54,721 nt of DNA from an uncultured Bacteroidota bacterium (GTDB taxonomy: Bacteria; Bacteroidota; Bacteroidia; AKYH767-A; 2013-40CM-41-45), in assembly GCA_937871435.1 (NCBI GenBank), contig CALMQM010000014.1, positions 1 through 54,721 of the forward strand, read 5' to 3'. The notes beneath the pieces were generated by a model. It worked only from the letters and a program-made list of their open reading frames with translations. It made no database searches and was not told the origin of the DNA. Made by a program: the position numbers and the translations under genes. The first letter of the stretch is position 1. Every line of letters starts with the position of its first letter. Shown here piece after piece: positions 36,405 to 49,200 of this stretch.

Positions 36405-37568
36405 ATGAAGAAGAACAACAATTTTGGCTCTAAATGGATGTACCGCTTCCGGGGAACTGCCAGTTTTTCGGGATCCGGGGCCATTGCTGCCAATTATGTT
36501 CCGGTTAAGCCTGCGAGAAGGAAATTCACTCCAAAACCACACCTCGAGAAAATCGGAGGTATGCAGAAGGATGTACGTGCCTTCATCAGCCAGCACTGTG
36601 ACCTTTCTTCTTCTTCCTGTACAATTTTGCGAACCTCAATTTCGGAGAGCATTCTTCAACTTCCTAAAACATATGAAACGATTATCAACCTCAAACGGGT
36701 AAATGACATCCGTGAAATTAATCGCTTCTTTTATTCTGTCAACCTGCATCTTCCGGTAGGTGGAAAATTTGTTGGTTGTGTAGAAACAAAATATTTGCGC
36801 AGACAGCGGATCATGAAAAAATTTCCGCCTGTGCTCAATTCAATTTATTATTTACTTGATTTCATCCTGAAGCGTGTATTTCCTAAGTTGCCGGTAACAC
36901 GGAGTATTTATTACTGGTTAACCGGAGGAAGGAATAAAGTTATGTCACGGACAGAAACTCTGGGACGATTGTATGCCGCGGGATTTGAAATTGTCGATAA
37001 GAAATTTATTGGTAGCAACCTTTATTTTGTCGCTACCAAAGTGAAAAAGCCATTGCTGAATCATGAGCGTCATTATGGTCCTATTTTTAAAATGAGACGT
37101 CATGGGAAAAACGGGAAAGTAATTTATGTGTACAAGATGCGTACTATGCATGCGTATTCAGAATACATCCAGGCATATGTCTACGAGAAAAATAAACTTG
37201 CTGAAGGTGGTAAACTGAAAGATGATTTTCGTGTTTCCACGCTTGGAAAAATGTTCCGCAAATATTGGATCGACGAATTACCGATGATCTGGAACGTATT
37301 CAGAGGTGATTTAAAAATAGTCGGAGTGCGTCCGCTCAGTGCTCATTATCTGAGTTTGTATTCAGATGAACTCAAAGCGAAAAGAGCAGGGCATAAACCC
37401 GGATTGATTCCTCCTTTTTATGTTGACTTGCCGAAAACTCTGGAAGAAATTCAGGACTCAGAAATGAAATACCTGAACGCCTATGAGAAACATCCGCTAT
37501 TCACTGATATTCGTTATTTCTTTGCTGCGTTTTATAATATTTTAATAAAGAAAGCAAGAAGCAAATAA
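36405..37568 (+). CDS. Bacterial sugar transferase with a methyltransferase-like N-terminal half
   Basis: A 387-residue protein. Residues ~225-387 carry the bacterial sugar-transferase (WcaJ/PglC) core: GPIFKMRRHGKNGK, VYKMRTM, and FRKYWIDELPMIWNVFRGDLKIVGVRPL with the catalytic Asp-Glu dyad (DEL), then HKPGLIPPFYVDLP. These enzymes start repeat-unit assembly by moving a sugar phosphate onto undecaprenyl phosphate. Unusually, the membrane re-entrant helix that normally comes just before 'GP.F' is missing. Instead residues ~70-215 resemble a degenerate methyltransferase C-terminal part ('FYSVNLHLPVGGKFVGCVETKYLRRQRI', split here as FYSVNLHLPVGG and KFVGCVETKYLRR; 'LGRLYAAGFEIVDKKFIG'). Only a short hydrophobic patch (about 143-160) could touch the membrane. 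It is the only initiating-type transferase in the window. Confidence 0.86.
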   Translation: MKKNNNFGSKWMYRFRGTASFSGSGAIAANYVPVKPARRKFTPKPHLEKIGGMQKDVRAFISQHCDLSSSSCTILRTSISESILQLPKTYETIINLKRVNDIREINRFFYSVNLHLPVGGKFVGCVETKYLRRQRIMKKFPPVLNSIYYLLDFILKRVFPKLPVTRSIYYWLTGGRNKVMSRTETLGRLYAAGFEIVDKKFIGSNLYFVATKVKKPLLNHERHYGPIFKMRRHGKNGKVIYVYKMRTMHAYSEYIQAYVYEKNKLAEGGKLKDDFRVSTLGKMFRKYWIDELPMIWNVFRGDLKIVGVRPLSAHYLSLYSDELKAKRAGHKPGLIPPFYVDLPKTLEEIQDSEMKYLNAYEKHPLFTDIRYFFAAFYNILIKKARSK

Positions 37569-37994
37569 TCGCTTTCAAAATTCAATTTTGATTTTATTTT
37601 TCAATTGATGACATTCATTTTTGAGAATGCTTGTGAGGGTGAATTTATTTTTTCCGGAATTTGTTCGGCTGCATTTTGAAGCATCTGTATTTTTCTTTAA
37701 GTCACAAAGCTATTATGGTATATTATAAAATACACCTGTTGTATTCAGCTGATTCAATTTTTGTTTGTTGCCTCTAAAGACATCACCTTTTATCTCTTTT
37801 GTCTTGAGGTTCAATTTTAATTTTGGGTCTTAATAATATCTGAACTCTCTGATTTTTTATTCAATTTGCTTATTGAGTGCATGAAAATTGAATCGGAAAA
37901 GAATACTGTCTACCCATGATTTTGGACTGTTTGCTGAGTAAATGTTTGCTTTTTTCTTTTTTTTACTATACTTGTAGTAAAGAAATCCCGGAAT
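37569..37994. other. 426-bp AT-rich intergenic region upstream of the Wzi-like gene
   Basis: No gene is seen. A promoter-like pair is present at 37798-37825. The final 80 bases are very T-rich with no Shine-Dalgarno site before the start codon. Confidence 0.5.
37798..37825 (+). promoter_or_regulatory. Candidate promoter for the Wzi-like gene
   Basis: TTTG (37798-37801) and TAATTTTG (37818-37825) match the Bacteroidota -33 and -7 boxes. The spacer is 16 bases, slightly shorter than the usual 18-20. It would give a leader of about 160 nt. Confidence 0.38.
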
Positions 37995-39647
37995 ATGTCC
38001 AGATGTATTGTTCGCCAGGCGGCCAGATTGCTGCTTGTTATTTTTATGGCTGCTTCTGCCTTTGCACCTGCGCATGCTCAGGAAATTTATCAGCACGTAA
38101 AGAATACGGATATCTATGATTTCGTGGATGAACTGGCAAACGTCGGTGTGATAGATATCAACAGTGCAATCAAGCCATACTCAAGAAAATTTATCGCGCA
38201 AAAACTTGCCGAAGCATCCGGGAAGCGGGAAGAGCTGAATGCAAGGCAGATGAAGGATCTTGATTTTTATCTTTTGGATTTCAATAAGGAATTGAAGCCG
38301 GATAAGAATTTTAAGAAAAGACTGGATTTGTTGTATTACAAAGATACCTTGTTTACGTTTTCATTCAATCCGATTTTAGGAATGAGTGTGTACAACAATG
38401 ATTCAGGAAGTTTTTATCATCGTTGGAATGGGGCAGAAGCATATGCTTATGTCGGGGAGCATTTCGGTTTTTACGCGAGCCTGCGCGACAATCATGAAAG
38501 TAAAAGAATGAGTGACCCGACTTATCTTAATCAAAACGATGCATCAAATTATAAGGTGGACACAAAAGGTGGAGGAGATTTTGATGAGATGCGTGGAGGG
38601 TTGACTTATACCTGGAAATGGGGAAGTCTCGGATTAGTGAAAGATCATATGGTGTGGGGCGACAATTACCATGGATCAAATATTTTGTCGGGACACCAGC
38701 CAAGTTTTACGATGTTGAAATTGCATTTACAACCGGTACGCTGGTTTGATTTTAATTACATCCACGGCTGGCTTGTTTCAGACGTCGTTGACAGTTCAAG
38801 AAGTTATGTGAACGGACAATCTTTGCGAAAAGTATATCGTCAGAAATACATCGCGGCAAATATGTTCACATTTACTCCCTGGAGGAAGTTTCAGTTTTCT
38901 ATCGGGAATTCCATAATCTACAGCGATCAGGATGTTCAACCCGCTTACCTTGTTCCGTTTTTCTTTTATAAAACTGTGGACCATGCTCAAACATCTACCG
39001 GCAGTAATTTCCTGGGTCAGAATTCACAATTGTTTTTTAATATCAGTTCAAGAAATCTGAAAAATGTTCATTTGTATGCCAGTGTTTTTGTGGATGAAAT
39101 TGCGTTGAGCAGAGCAACGGATAAAGACAAGCATACAAATTTCTATTCGCTTAAAGCGGGATTACATTTGAGCAACCTTGGATTGGATAATTTGTTTTTC
39201 ACTGCAGAATATACGCGAACCAATCCTCTCGCTTATCGTCATTACATTGAATCGGCAACCTATGCTTCCAGTTCATACAACATGGGTCATTACCTAGGTG
39301 ACAACTCTGAAGAAGGATATGTTTGTATAGGCTACCGACCGATTTCCAAACTGAAAGTGGAAGCATCATACACTCTTGCCAGTAAAGGATATGAATATGC
39401 CTATACAGGTGTTTCATCGGATCCGATTGGAAATGGTTTAGGGAAACCCTTTCTGAACAGAGTGTACTGGCAAATGAAATCAATCGAACTCAAAGCACAC
39501 TATCAGATTGTGAATGATGCATGGATTTTCGCAGGACTGGAAAGCAGTGATTGCACTGGTAAATCGAATGAGTTAAACACGTATACAATGCCTGAATATA
39601 TTGGTAAGCTGACTACGATAAATGTTGGTGCAAACATCGGATTTTGA
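37995..39647 (+). CDS. wzi: Capsule assembly Wzi-family outer-membrane protein
   Basis: A 550-residue protein with a signal peptide (basic start, hydrophobic core about residues 11-24, cleavage near AHAQ). It has an N-terminal helical part (about 32-105, with 'KPYSRKFIAQKLAEA' and 'LNARQMKDLDFYL') and then a series of amphipathic beta strands ending in ...TINVGANIGF, with the terminal Phe typical of outer-membrane barrels. Motifs such as 'YTWKWGSLGLVKDHMVWGDNYHG' and 'PSFTMLKLHLQPVRWFDFNYIHGWL' resemble Bacteroidota Wzi members. Wzi holds capsular polysaccharide on the cell surface, consistent with the upstream cluster. It is separated from that cluster by 426 bases and so may be controlled separately. 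Confidence 0.86.
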   Translation: MSRCIVRQAARLLLVIFMAASAFAPAHAQEIYQHVKNTDIYDFVDELANVGVIDINSAIKPYSRKFIAQKLAEASGKREELNARQMKDLDFYLLDFNKELKPDKNFKKRLDLLYYKDTLFTFSFNPILGMSVYNNDSGSFYHRWNGAEAYAYVGEHFGFYASLRDNHESKRMSDPTYLNQNDASNYKVDTKGGGDFDEMRGGLTYTWKWGSLGLVKDHMVWGDNYHGSNILSGHQPSFTMLKLHLQPVRWFDFNYIHGWLVSDVVDSSRSYVNGQSLRKVYRQKYIAANMFTFTPWRKFQFSIGNSIIYSDQDVQPAYLVPFFFYKTVDHAQTSTGSNFLGQNSQLFFNISSRNLKNVHLYASVFVDEIALSRATDKDKHTNFYSLKAGLHLSNLGLDNLFFTAEYTRTNPLAYRHYIESATYASSSYNMGHYLGDNSEEGYVCIGYRPISKLKVEASYTLASKGYEYAYTGVSSDPIGNGLGKPFLNRVYWQMKSIELKAHYQIVNDAWIFAGLESSDCTGKSNELNTYTMPEYIGKLTTINVGANIGF

Positions 39648-40207
39648 TTTTCAGGACATGCCTTTGTGAATTCAGGAAAGAATTTGGAGAAAAATCTTTC
39701 AACGTAAGGATCAAAGACTGTATGCCAAATTTTCAAAATTTCGAATCATTTGCTAAGTGATTAATAATGAGAACGATTGGTTTCGGGGAGAATAATTACA
39801 GAGATTTATATGTGATTTCACCGAGAATTGAAGACCGTTCACCAAAATGTTTAAAAGTATAGACCTAATTTTCTTGCATAATTTCAAGAAATGGTTTAAG
39901 TTTCGGGTATGTAAAAAGTGCAGGAAAGTCAGTAAATAGTGGGATGAATGAACAATCTGTTGAAAAAAATTCTTGTACTTATCAAAAGTTATCGTAATCT
40001 TTACAAGCCTTACATCAACGGGGCTTACTGCAATAAAGTCCAACTTAACTAAAACACTTGCGTGAATTTTACATCGCGTAATACATGTACTACGACTTCT
40101 CAGCATGAGATGCATTGCCGCATTGCGACTGGCAATGCATTTTTTTTTCTCTGCTATCGCTATAAAATCAACAATCAACAATAATCATTAACTTAAATCA
40201 AACCAAC
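39648..40207. other. 560-bp intergenic and leader region before the 4087-residue gene
   Basis: No supported gene is present. A 142-codon minus-strand frame (39753-40181) starts with TTG, has no recognisable motif and runs through the hairpin at 40110-40149. The region holds a weak promoter-like pair (TTG 39973-39975 and TAATCTTT 39995-40002), a small hairpin AAGCC/GGCTT (40005-40026), and the strong terminator-like hairpin at 40110. The last 58 bases lead into the start codon. Confidence 0.5.
40110..40149 (+). terminator. Terminator-like hairpin in the leader of the giant gene
   Basis: ATGCATTGCC (40110-40119) pairs perfectly with GGCAATGCAT (40131-40140) across an 11-nt loop and is followed by eight or more T. 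It lies 463 bases after the wzi stop but only 58 bases before the next ATG. It may terminate read-through from wzi, end a small RNA, or serve as an attenuator of the giant adhesin gene. Confidence 0.8.
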
Positions 40208-43200
40208 ATGGAAAACAATGTCTACTATGCACGAACCTTTGTTCGGTGGATGCGTTGGCTGGGCTTGACTTGTCTGCTTCTCGCAGGAATGGTCAATCCT
40301 TCGTCCGCTCAGGTCACAACGAACTCAGGTTCCGGTTTGGCTCCGACTTACACAAGTCTGGCCGCCGCGATTACAGCGTTGAACGCTGCGACGATCACCT
40401 CACCGGTGACGATTACCCTTACGGGAAATGAAACTGCGCCCGCAGGAGGTTATTCAATCACAGCGCAGGGATCTGCAACGAACACTATTGATATCAATGG
40501 TGTGACAAGCACAATCACTGCTTTTACACCGCAAACTTCAGGTAACCTGAACGACGCGATCTTCAAGCTTGTAGGTGCTGACTTCGTTACGATCCGCGAC
40601 TTCACTATGCAGGAGAATGCCGCAAACACTACGACCGCTGCCGGAACCAATAACATGACCGAGTGGGGTGTGGCTTTGTTGTATGCTTCTACAACCAACG
40701 GTGCAAGTAACTGTACCATTCAGAATAACGTGATTTCTTTGAACAGAACTTACCAGAATACTTTTGGTATCTATTCAAACTCTACACATTCTGCAACAGC
40801 TCCAACTACTTCTGCAACTGCTACAGGTGTTAATGGAGCAAACGATAGTTTGAGAATCTACAGCAACAATATCAGCAACGTCAACAACGGTATCGTTTCA
40901 ATCGGACCGACTGCTGCGGCTGATCAGGGTGATTACCTTGATATTGGTGGTTCCAGTGCCGCTACGGCAAATACCATCTCTAACTATGGTAACACAGGAA
41001 CTTTTTCCGGTTATGCAAACGTTTCCGGAACTGTATATGGTGTATTGGTGAGAAACGTAAGAAACTATAACGTTTCTTATAACAACATCACCAGTTCAAA
41101 TACAGCCGGTGCGCTTACCTCTGCCGGAACTTTAAGAGGTATTTATGTTGTGGCTTATTCTAATGCCCCGACAGGAACCAATACTCAGAACATCAATAAT
41201 AACAGTATTTCAGTTACAACAGGTGTTGCAGCAGGCGCGCTTTCAGCGATAACTGTTGAGGGTACAACGGGTAATGCTACGACTTCATTGAACATCAATT
41301 CGAATGCAATTTCGAATTCCGGTTATAATGTAGCGTCTCCTTCTGGTGCATTCACTATCATCACCAGCGCGATGGCCGACCTGAATACTACTATTAATAA
41401 TAACACTTTTAATAACCTGAACATTACCTCAACAGGTAGTGTGACGTTTATTTCCAATAGTATCACAGTTTCAGCCACAGGAACTCAAACGATCCAGGCA
41501 AACAGCATCGTTACCGGATTTAACAAAGGTGGTGCAGGTGGTACTATCACTTTCTGTACATCTTCTGCTTCTTCTGTTTCCGGTGCAACTATTCTTCACC
41601 GGAACAACAACTTCTCCAACATTACTGTAACAGGGGCAACTACAATTGCTGGTTGGGTAAGTTCTGATGGAGGCACAGCGAATAAGACATATCAGAACAA
41701 TACATTCTCCAACATCACTGGAGGTACCAGTTCTGTTACGATTTTGTCTGTAAACTTTGGTGGTGGCGGCGGTGGTAACGGTAACGTTATCCAGGGAAAT
41801 ACAATTTCCAACGTAACCGGTCAAAGTTCAGTTACCGGTATCAGCGTGGGTAGTTCTGCTACTACTGCATCTGTATTCTCGAATACTCTGACTAACCTGA
41901 CTTCTACAGGTACAGGCGGTACAGTAATTGGTATTTCTCTTGGAACACCAACCTCATCATGTTATAATAATACCATTGGAACCCTTGCTTCCTCTGGTGC
42001 TTCCAGTACAGTTACCGGTATTACCAGTACTGCAACAACTGGCACAATCCGTCATAACAAGATCTATGATGTATCATCAAGTACTGCCGGTGGTTCTGTA
42101 TTTGGTATCACAGTTTCTTCAGGTACTACTATTAATGTATACAACAATATTGTAGGTGATTTACGCGCTCCGATTGCGAATGCCGCAAACCCTGTTGTAG
42201 GTCTTAACTTCACAGGTGGTACTACCATCAACGCGTTTTACAATACTGTATATCTTAATGCAAGCAGTACAGGAGCATTGTTTGGAAGCAGCGCGCTTTC
42301 AGCAAGCACTTCACCTGCTTTGACATTGAGAAATAACCTTTTGGTGAACAGCTCAACTACTTCTGGAGCCGGATTGGCAGTTGCTTATCGTCGTTCAACT
42401 ACCACTTTAACGACCTATAATTCTGCTTCCAATAACAATGATTTTGTTGCCTCTACTATATATTATGATGGAACACTTTCATATTCATGGTCTGGTTATC
42501 AGACATTGGTTTCAACACGTGACAATGCTTCTATTAACTGGACTCCGGTATTCCTGAGTACAACAGGTTCCAACGCGAACTTCCTGCACATTGATCCATC
42601 TGTGGCAACATTGATTGAATCAGGTGCTGTGAATATTACTACTCCTTCTATCACTGATGACTACGACGCAAATGTCCGTCAGGGAAATGTTGGTTATGCA
42701 GGTACCGGAACAGCCCCTGATATTGGTGCTGATGAATTCGGTGGAACACGTCCTGCAAATTGTTCAGGTGCTCCGACAGCCGGAACTGCGAGTCTTTCTC
42801 CGGTTTTCCGTTGCGGTTCAGGCACAACTTTGTTGACAGTGAATGATCCGAATTTAACATTAGGTGTAACTGTTCAATGGTATGAATCCACTACTTCTGG
42901 TACATGGGGACCACTGGGTACTCAGGTTCCAGGTGGAAACGGTACCAGTGTTACGACACCTTCTTATACAAGTGACCGTTATTTCGTTGCTTCTTTCAAA
43001 TGTTCTTTCACTGGTGACTCAGTTCTTTCCAATGAAGTGCATTTGATTGTTTATCCTGCTGCTTCAATTAGTGTTTCTCCGACTTCTGCAACCTATTGTG
43101 CAGGTTCTCCCGCTCTGGCTTTGACAGCTTCAGGTGGTGTAACCTATGCATGGTCTCCAGCAACCGGATTGAATGCTACAACCGGTGCTTCAGTAAATGC

Positions 43201-46200
43201 TAATCCTTCTGCTACAACTGTATATACAGTAACAGGTACAGATGCAAATACTTGTACTGCGACAGCAACTGCTTCTATTACTGTGAATCAAAACCTGACT
43301 TCACTGACAGCTACTGCTACTCCGTCTTCTATTTGTAACGGAGCAAACTCTCAGTTGCAGGCTACCGCTGTAACACCTTCATTGGGTACTTATACTATGT
43401 CAACAATAACCTATGCTCCGATTGCTGGTTCAGGTGCTTCGTTGACATCCGGTGACGATGCGGTTTCTTCTGCGGTGACGATTCCATTCTCATTTAACTA
43501 TTTCGGATCCCCGGTTACTCAATTATTTGCGTATACAAACGGATTCATAGTAATGGGAAGTGCGACCGGATCAACTACAACCTATTCACAAGCAATTCCT
43601 TCTGCAACTGCACCAAATGGTGTAATTGCCGGTGTGTGGAATGACTTGTTGATCAGTTCTCCTGCCTTGATCAGCACCTATACTACAGGTTCAGCTCCGA
43701 ACCGGGTGATGGTGATCAACTACAGTAACTGTGCTTTCTATAACTCAGGTTCAACTACCGGTAATACTAACTGGCAGATTCAACTCTATGAAACTTCAAA
43801 CGTTATAGAAATTCACGTTGGTGAAATTACAGGTGTTTCAAGTACCACTTCACTTAATACCATTGGTATTGAGAATGCAGCAGGTACTGTAGCCTATTCA
43901 CCAGCCGGAAGAAATAACGTTGCCTTCCAGGTTTCTACAGGAAGTCCGGAAGCTTACCGATTCACTCCAAACGTGATTGGTGTTTCCAGCTACTCCTGGT
44001 CTCCAGCAACATTCCTGAATAACCCTGCCATTGCGAATCCGCTTGCGACTGCAGTCACAGCTTCAACAGTGTATACTGTTACAGCTACTGCGACTAACGG
44101 ATGTTCACTCACTGCTACCGCTTCGGTAACAGCAGGTGCCGCAATGTCAGTAGCTCCAACTGCTTCTCCTGCTACAATTTGTGATGGTCAATCATCCAGT
44201 TTGAATGCAAACGTAGTTGGTGGTGGTGCTCCTTATACTTATGACTGGTCAGATGGTACAAGTTCAATTGGAACTACAAATCCTCTTACAGTATTGCCTT
44301 CTGGAACAACAACCTTCACTGTAACAGTGACGGACGCATGTTTGTCTACCACAACAGGCACTGTAACAGTAACAGTGAATCCAAGTCCAAGCGTATCAGT
44401 TTCTCCAACTTCTGCATCTTATTGCGGAACAGCAATTGCAATTACTGCAACGGGAACGGCTGATACTTATGCATGGTCACCTGCAACAGGATTGAACGTG
44501 GCTACAGGTACATCCGTAAGTGCAACTCCTGCTTCAACTACTGTTTATACAGTAACCGGAACCAGCACTGCAAATGGTTGTACACGTACGGCTACAACTA
44601 CGATCACTAAGGGTATCTCGATTCAGAGTGTGACACCTACCGCTACTCCTTCAACGGTATGTGCAGGTGGTACATCTAACCTGAACGTGACTGCGACTGC
44701 AGCGCTTCCTTTTGTAAGAATCACAGAAGTTACTTTGTATGATCAGGGTACCGGTCAAACAAATCCTTATCCGGCATGGGTTCCTTCAGCCGGAGTTCAA
44801 GACTATGTTGAGATCACAAATACTTCTATAGTATCTGCGGATATCAGTGGATGGACATATGCTGACTATGGCACTGGTTCCACTACACCAAACCACAGCT
44901 ATACATTCCTTGCCGGAACAATCATTCCTCCGAACAGTGTGCTTGTTCTGCACCTGGGTACAGGAACTGATGATCTGACAAACAGATTATTCAATACAGG
45001 TGGTACATCGAACTTCTATTCTTCCGGCGGATTGATTTGTTATGTTCTGAAGAACGGTTCTACAGTTGTGGATGCTGTTGCAACAAACGGCGCTACGTTT
45101 GCAGCTGGTACAGGTGTTACCGGTGCTGACTGGTCTGGTTCCGCTTCTGCTCCATCCGGTAACGCAGGTTCTGTTCGCACAGCCTCGAACGATTCCAATA
45201 CCGGTGCCGACTGGACAGCCTCAGGTACTACAACACAAACTATTGGTACATTCAATGCAGGTTATGTGAATCCGAATAACGGAACCATCTCAGGATATTC
45301 CTGGTCTCCTTCGACTTTCCTGAACAATCCGGCAATTCAGAATCCAACTGCCAGTTCAATGACATCCTCTACTACTTATACAGTGACTGTCACTGAAGCA
45401 TTAGGATGTACTGCAACAGGTACGGTTTCTGTAACTGTAGGTGTTCCATTGTCTGTAACAGCCTCAGCATCTCCTGCTTCTGTTTGTGCAGGTGGTTCAA
45501 CAAGCCTTACTGCAACTCCAGCAGGTGGTGGTGCTCCTTATACCTATGACTGGAGTGATGGAAGTGGTTCAATTGGAACTACGAATCCTCTTGCAATCTT
45601 CCCGTCCACTTCAGGAACATACACTGTAACTGTTACAGATGCATGTTTGGCAACTTCTACGGCTACTGTTTCAGTAACTGTGAACCCGATCCCGACCATT
45701 TCAGTAACAAACAGCCTTCCGAATATCTGTGCTCCTGCTACTTCAAGTAACCTGGGCGCATCCGGTACATCGGATACTTATAGCTGGTCACCTGCTACTG
45801 GTCTGAACGTTTCTACCGGTGCAAGTGTAGTTTCAACTCCGACTGTAACAACAGTTTATACAGTTACCGGTACGATTACTTCGACCGGTTGTACAGTTAC
45901 GTCTACAACTACAGTTGTGAAAGGTGTAAGCTTTACTTCAATAACAGCTTCTGCAAGTCCTGCAACTGTTTGTGTAGGAGGATCTTCACAATTAAATGTA
46001 GCCGCTTCGCTTCCTGCATGCGGTACATATTATAGTGTTGCTTCTACTACATATGGAACATTGCCAACAACAGGCTTTACAACTGTAACCGGACTCACAG
46101 ATGATAACTTCTCTGGTCCATTTACAATTCCATTCTCTTTCAACTTCTTTGGAACAGCGCAGACCAGCTTCTATGTTGGATCTAATGGTTATATCACTTT

Positions 46201-49200
46201 CGGAGCAGGATCTGGAGATCGCTTCTCTCAGGTATATCCAAATACAACTGCTCCGAACAATATGATCGCTTTGTCTTATTGTGATTTGTTGCCATCTTCT
46301 GGCGGTACAATCAGCTACGGTGTAGTTGGAACTGCTCCAAACCGTATCATGGTTATCGACTGGACAGGTACACCATACTATAACCTTGGTAGCCCCACAG
46401 GTGGATTGAGCGGACAAATTCAACTCTTCGAAAATGGAAGAATTGAAGTTCATGTAACTGTTGCTGATCACGGTGTAAGTACAAGTGTAAGCGGTTTGGG
46501 TGTTGAAAACTCAACCGGTACAGATGGTATTGCACCTGCAGGACGCAATGGTGGAACTACAGCATGGAACGTAGCTGTTCCTGAAGCATGGGCATTTACT
46601 CAGTGTTTCTCAGCTACTGTAACAAGCTATAGCTGGAGTCCTTCAGGAAATCTTGACGCTCCTACCCATCCTGATCCAATCGCTGATCCGATGTTAGCGA
46701 ATACAGTATATACAGTAACAGTTACTAACTCCAGTGGTTGTACTGCAACCGCTACGGCTTCTGTAACCGTTGATCCATTGGTAGTAAGTGCTTCAGCTTC
46801 TCCATCTCCTGCATGTTCCGGATCTCCGGCTACATTGACTGCAAATGTTACAGGTGGTGGTGCTCCATACACGTATGACTGGAATGATGGTTCAGGCAGT
46901 ATCGGAACAACAAGTCCGTTGACTATTGTACCTTCATCAGGAACTACTGTTTATACAGTTACAGTTTCAGATTTCTGTGGCGCGTCTCAAACGGCTACAG
47001 TGTCATTGACTGTAAATGCACCTCCGACTCTGTCAGTAACCAATTCTAATCCAAGTTTGTGTGCTCCGATTACCAGCAGCACTCTGGGTGTAAGTGGTGC
47101 TGATACATATTCATGGTCACCTGCAACAGGATTGAATGTGACTACAGGAGCATCGGTAGTTTCTACTCCTTCTGCTACAACTATCTATACAGTAACCGGA
47201 ACATCTACTACTACAGGTTGTACCTCAACTTCTACTACAACTGTGACAGTTGGGGTGAGCTTCATCAGTGCAAGTGCAAGTGCGACTCCGAGTGCAGTAT
47301 GTGCTCCCGGCACAACTCAGTTGAACGCAACTGCAACATTGCCAACATGTGCTAATTACTACACGGTAGCGAGCGGTACATATGGCTTGCAACCAACAAC
47401 AGGATTCACAGGATTGCTTGGTGATGATGACAATGACCTGATCACAGGTTTGTCATTGCCATTCAGTGTGAACTTCTATGGTACATCTTATTCAACTATT
47501 AATATCGGTTCTAACGGATACATCTATTTTGGTACACCTAACGGAGGTTCAATCCTTTCAGGAGGTGTAACAAATGGTATCAGCATTTTCTCTGCTGATA
47601 TGTTACCGGGAGACAATCAGATTTCTTATGGTACTGTTGGTGTAAGTCCTAACCAGATTTTCGTGGTTGACTACAACGCTATGCCTGAGTTCTCCGGTGG
47701 CGGTACACATTCAGGACAGATTCAAATCTTCCAGAATGGTCGCATTGAAATTCACGTTACTTCAGCAACTTCTACCCGTGTGAAAACACTTGGTTTGAGA
47801 AATGCTGCAGGAACTGACAATGCTATCCCTGCAACACGTAACTCTTTGGGCTGGACAGTAAGCACTCCTGAGGCCTGGGTATTTACTCAGTGTTTCACAG
47901 CTACTGTTAGCGGTTACAGCTGGACACCTGCTGCTGACTTGACCAATCCTGCAATAGCGAATCCGGTTGCAACTAATATCCTGGGTACAACTGTGTACAC
48001 AGTGACTATTACCAATTCAACAGGATGTACAACTACAGCTACTACAACAGTCACTGTTGCTCCTCTTGCTGTTGCTCCAACTGCTTCTGCCGCTACTGTT
48101 TGCTCCGGCAACTCAGTAACGCTGAACGCGAATGCCAGTGCCGGTGGTCAGCCATATACTTATGACTGGTCAGATGGAACTGGTAGCATTGGAACTTCTG
48201 ATCCGTTGGTAGTGAATCCTAGTTCAACTACAACGTATACAGTTACTGTAACAGATGCATGTATGAATACAGTTACAGGAACAGTTTCTGTTTCTGTATC
48301 TCCTTCACCTGCTGTTTCACTTAGTTCCAGTGTTCCGGGAATTTGTTCACCGGGTCCGGTGACCCTGACTGCTTCAGGAGCCACTACATATAGCTGGAAT
48401 GGTGTACTTGATCCAACAGTATATACTCAAACTATTCTGTTCAATGTTGCCTCTCAACCGGTAGAAACTAATTCTTCTCCTGGTAATGTAGTTGCTTCAG
48501 CGACTATGTCGGCATTGCCTCCGGGCGCAGTGGTTTCTTCGTATACCCTGACCTACAATGGTATCAATGCACTCAGCAACTCTTATGGCTCTGATGTGAA
48601 TCTTGGATTCTCCGGTGCAGTAACTGCAACTGAAGCTTCCGGTATTGGTGCTCCATCTGCTGCCGGTGTATTCAATTATGTTCAAACATTCACAGGCGGT
48701 GTGAACACTGCAGGTGGAACAGTGAACCTGTTGTATTGGGATGTAGTGGATGATAACTCAGGTTCTGCTGAATCTACATTCCCATTGGGTACAGGTGTTG
48801 CAAGTCTTGTAATCAGTTACCAGGTTCCTGCAAGCGGTAATACACTTGTTGTGACTCCGACTGCAACTACTACATACACTGTAACAGGAACAAATGCTTT
48901 CGGATGTACTGCAACAGGAACTGTAACTGTGGTTATTCCTCCGCCTTCTACTACAACTGCGACTGCAACTCCGGCATTCGTTTGTTCAGGTGGAACAAGC
49001 CAGTTGAATGCAACAGCTTCATATCCTCCACCAGCAGCGCCGACTTATTGCGCGGTGACTAACCTGGGTGGATCTTGTGTTTCTCTTGTTACATTGAACA
49101 CTCTGAACAGTGTTAACCCTCCGGGATGCTCTGCTTCAGGATTCTATAACTTCAATGCTCCTGTAGGTGCAAATACAACTACGCTGATGCCTGGTTCAAG

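Noticed and set aside
39753..40181. A 142-codon minus-strand frame in the intergenic region
   Set aside because: It starts at TTG, has no recognisable domain, shows the composition of AT-rich non-coding DNA and reads through the terminator-like hairpin.
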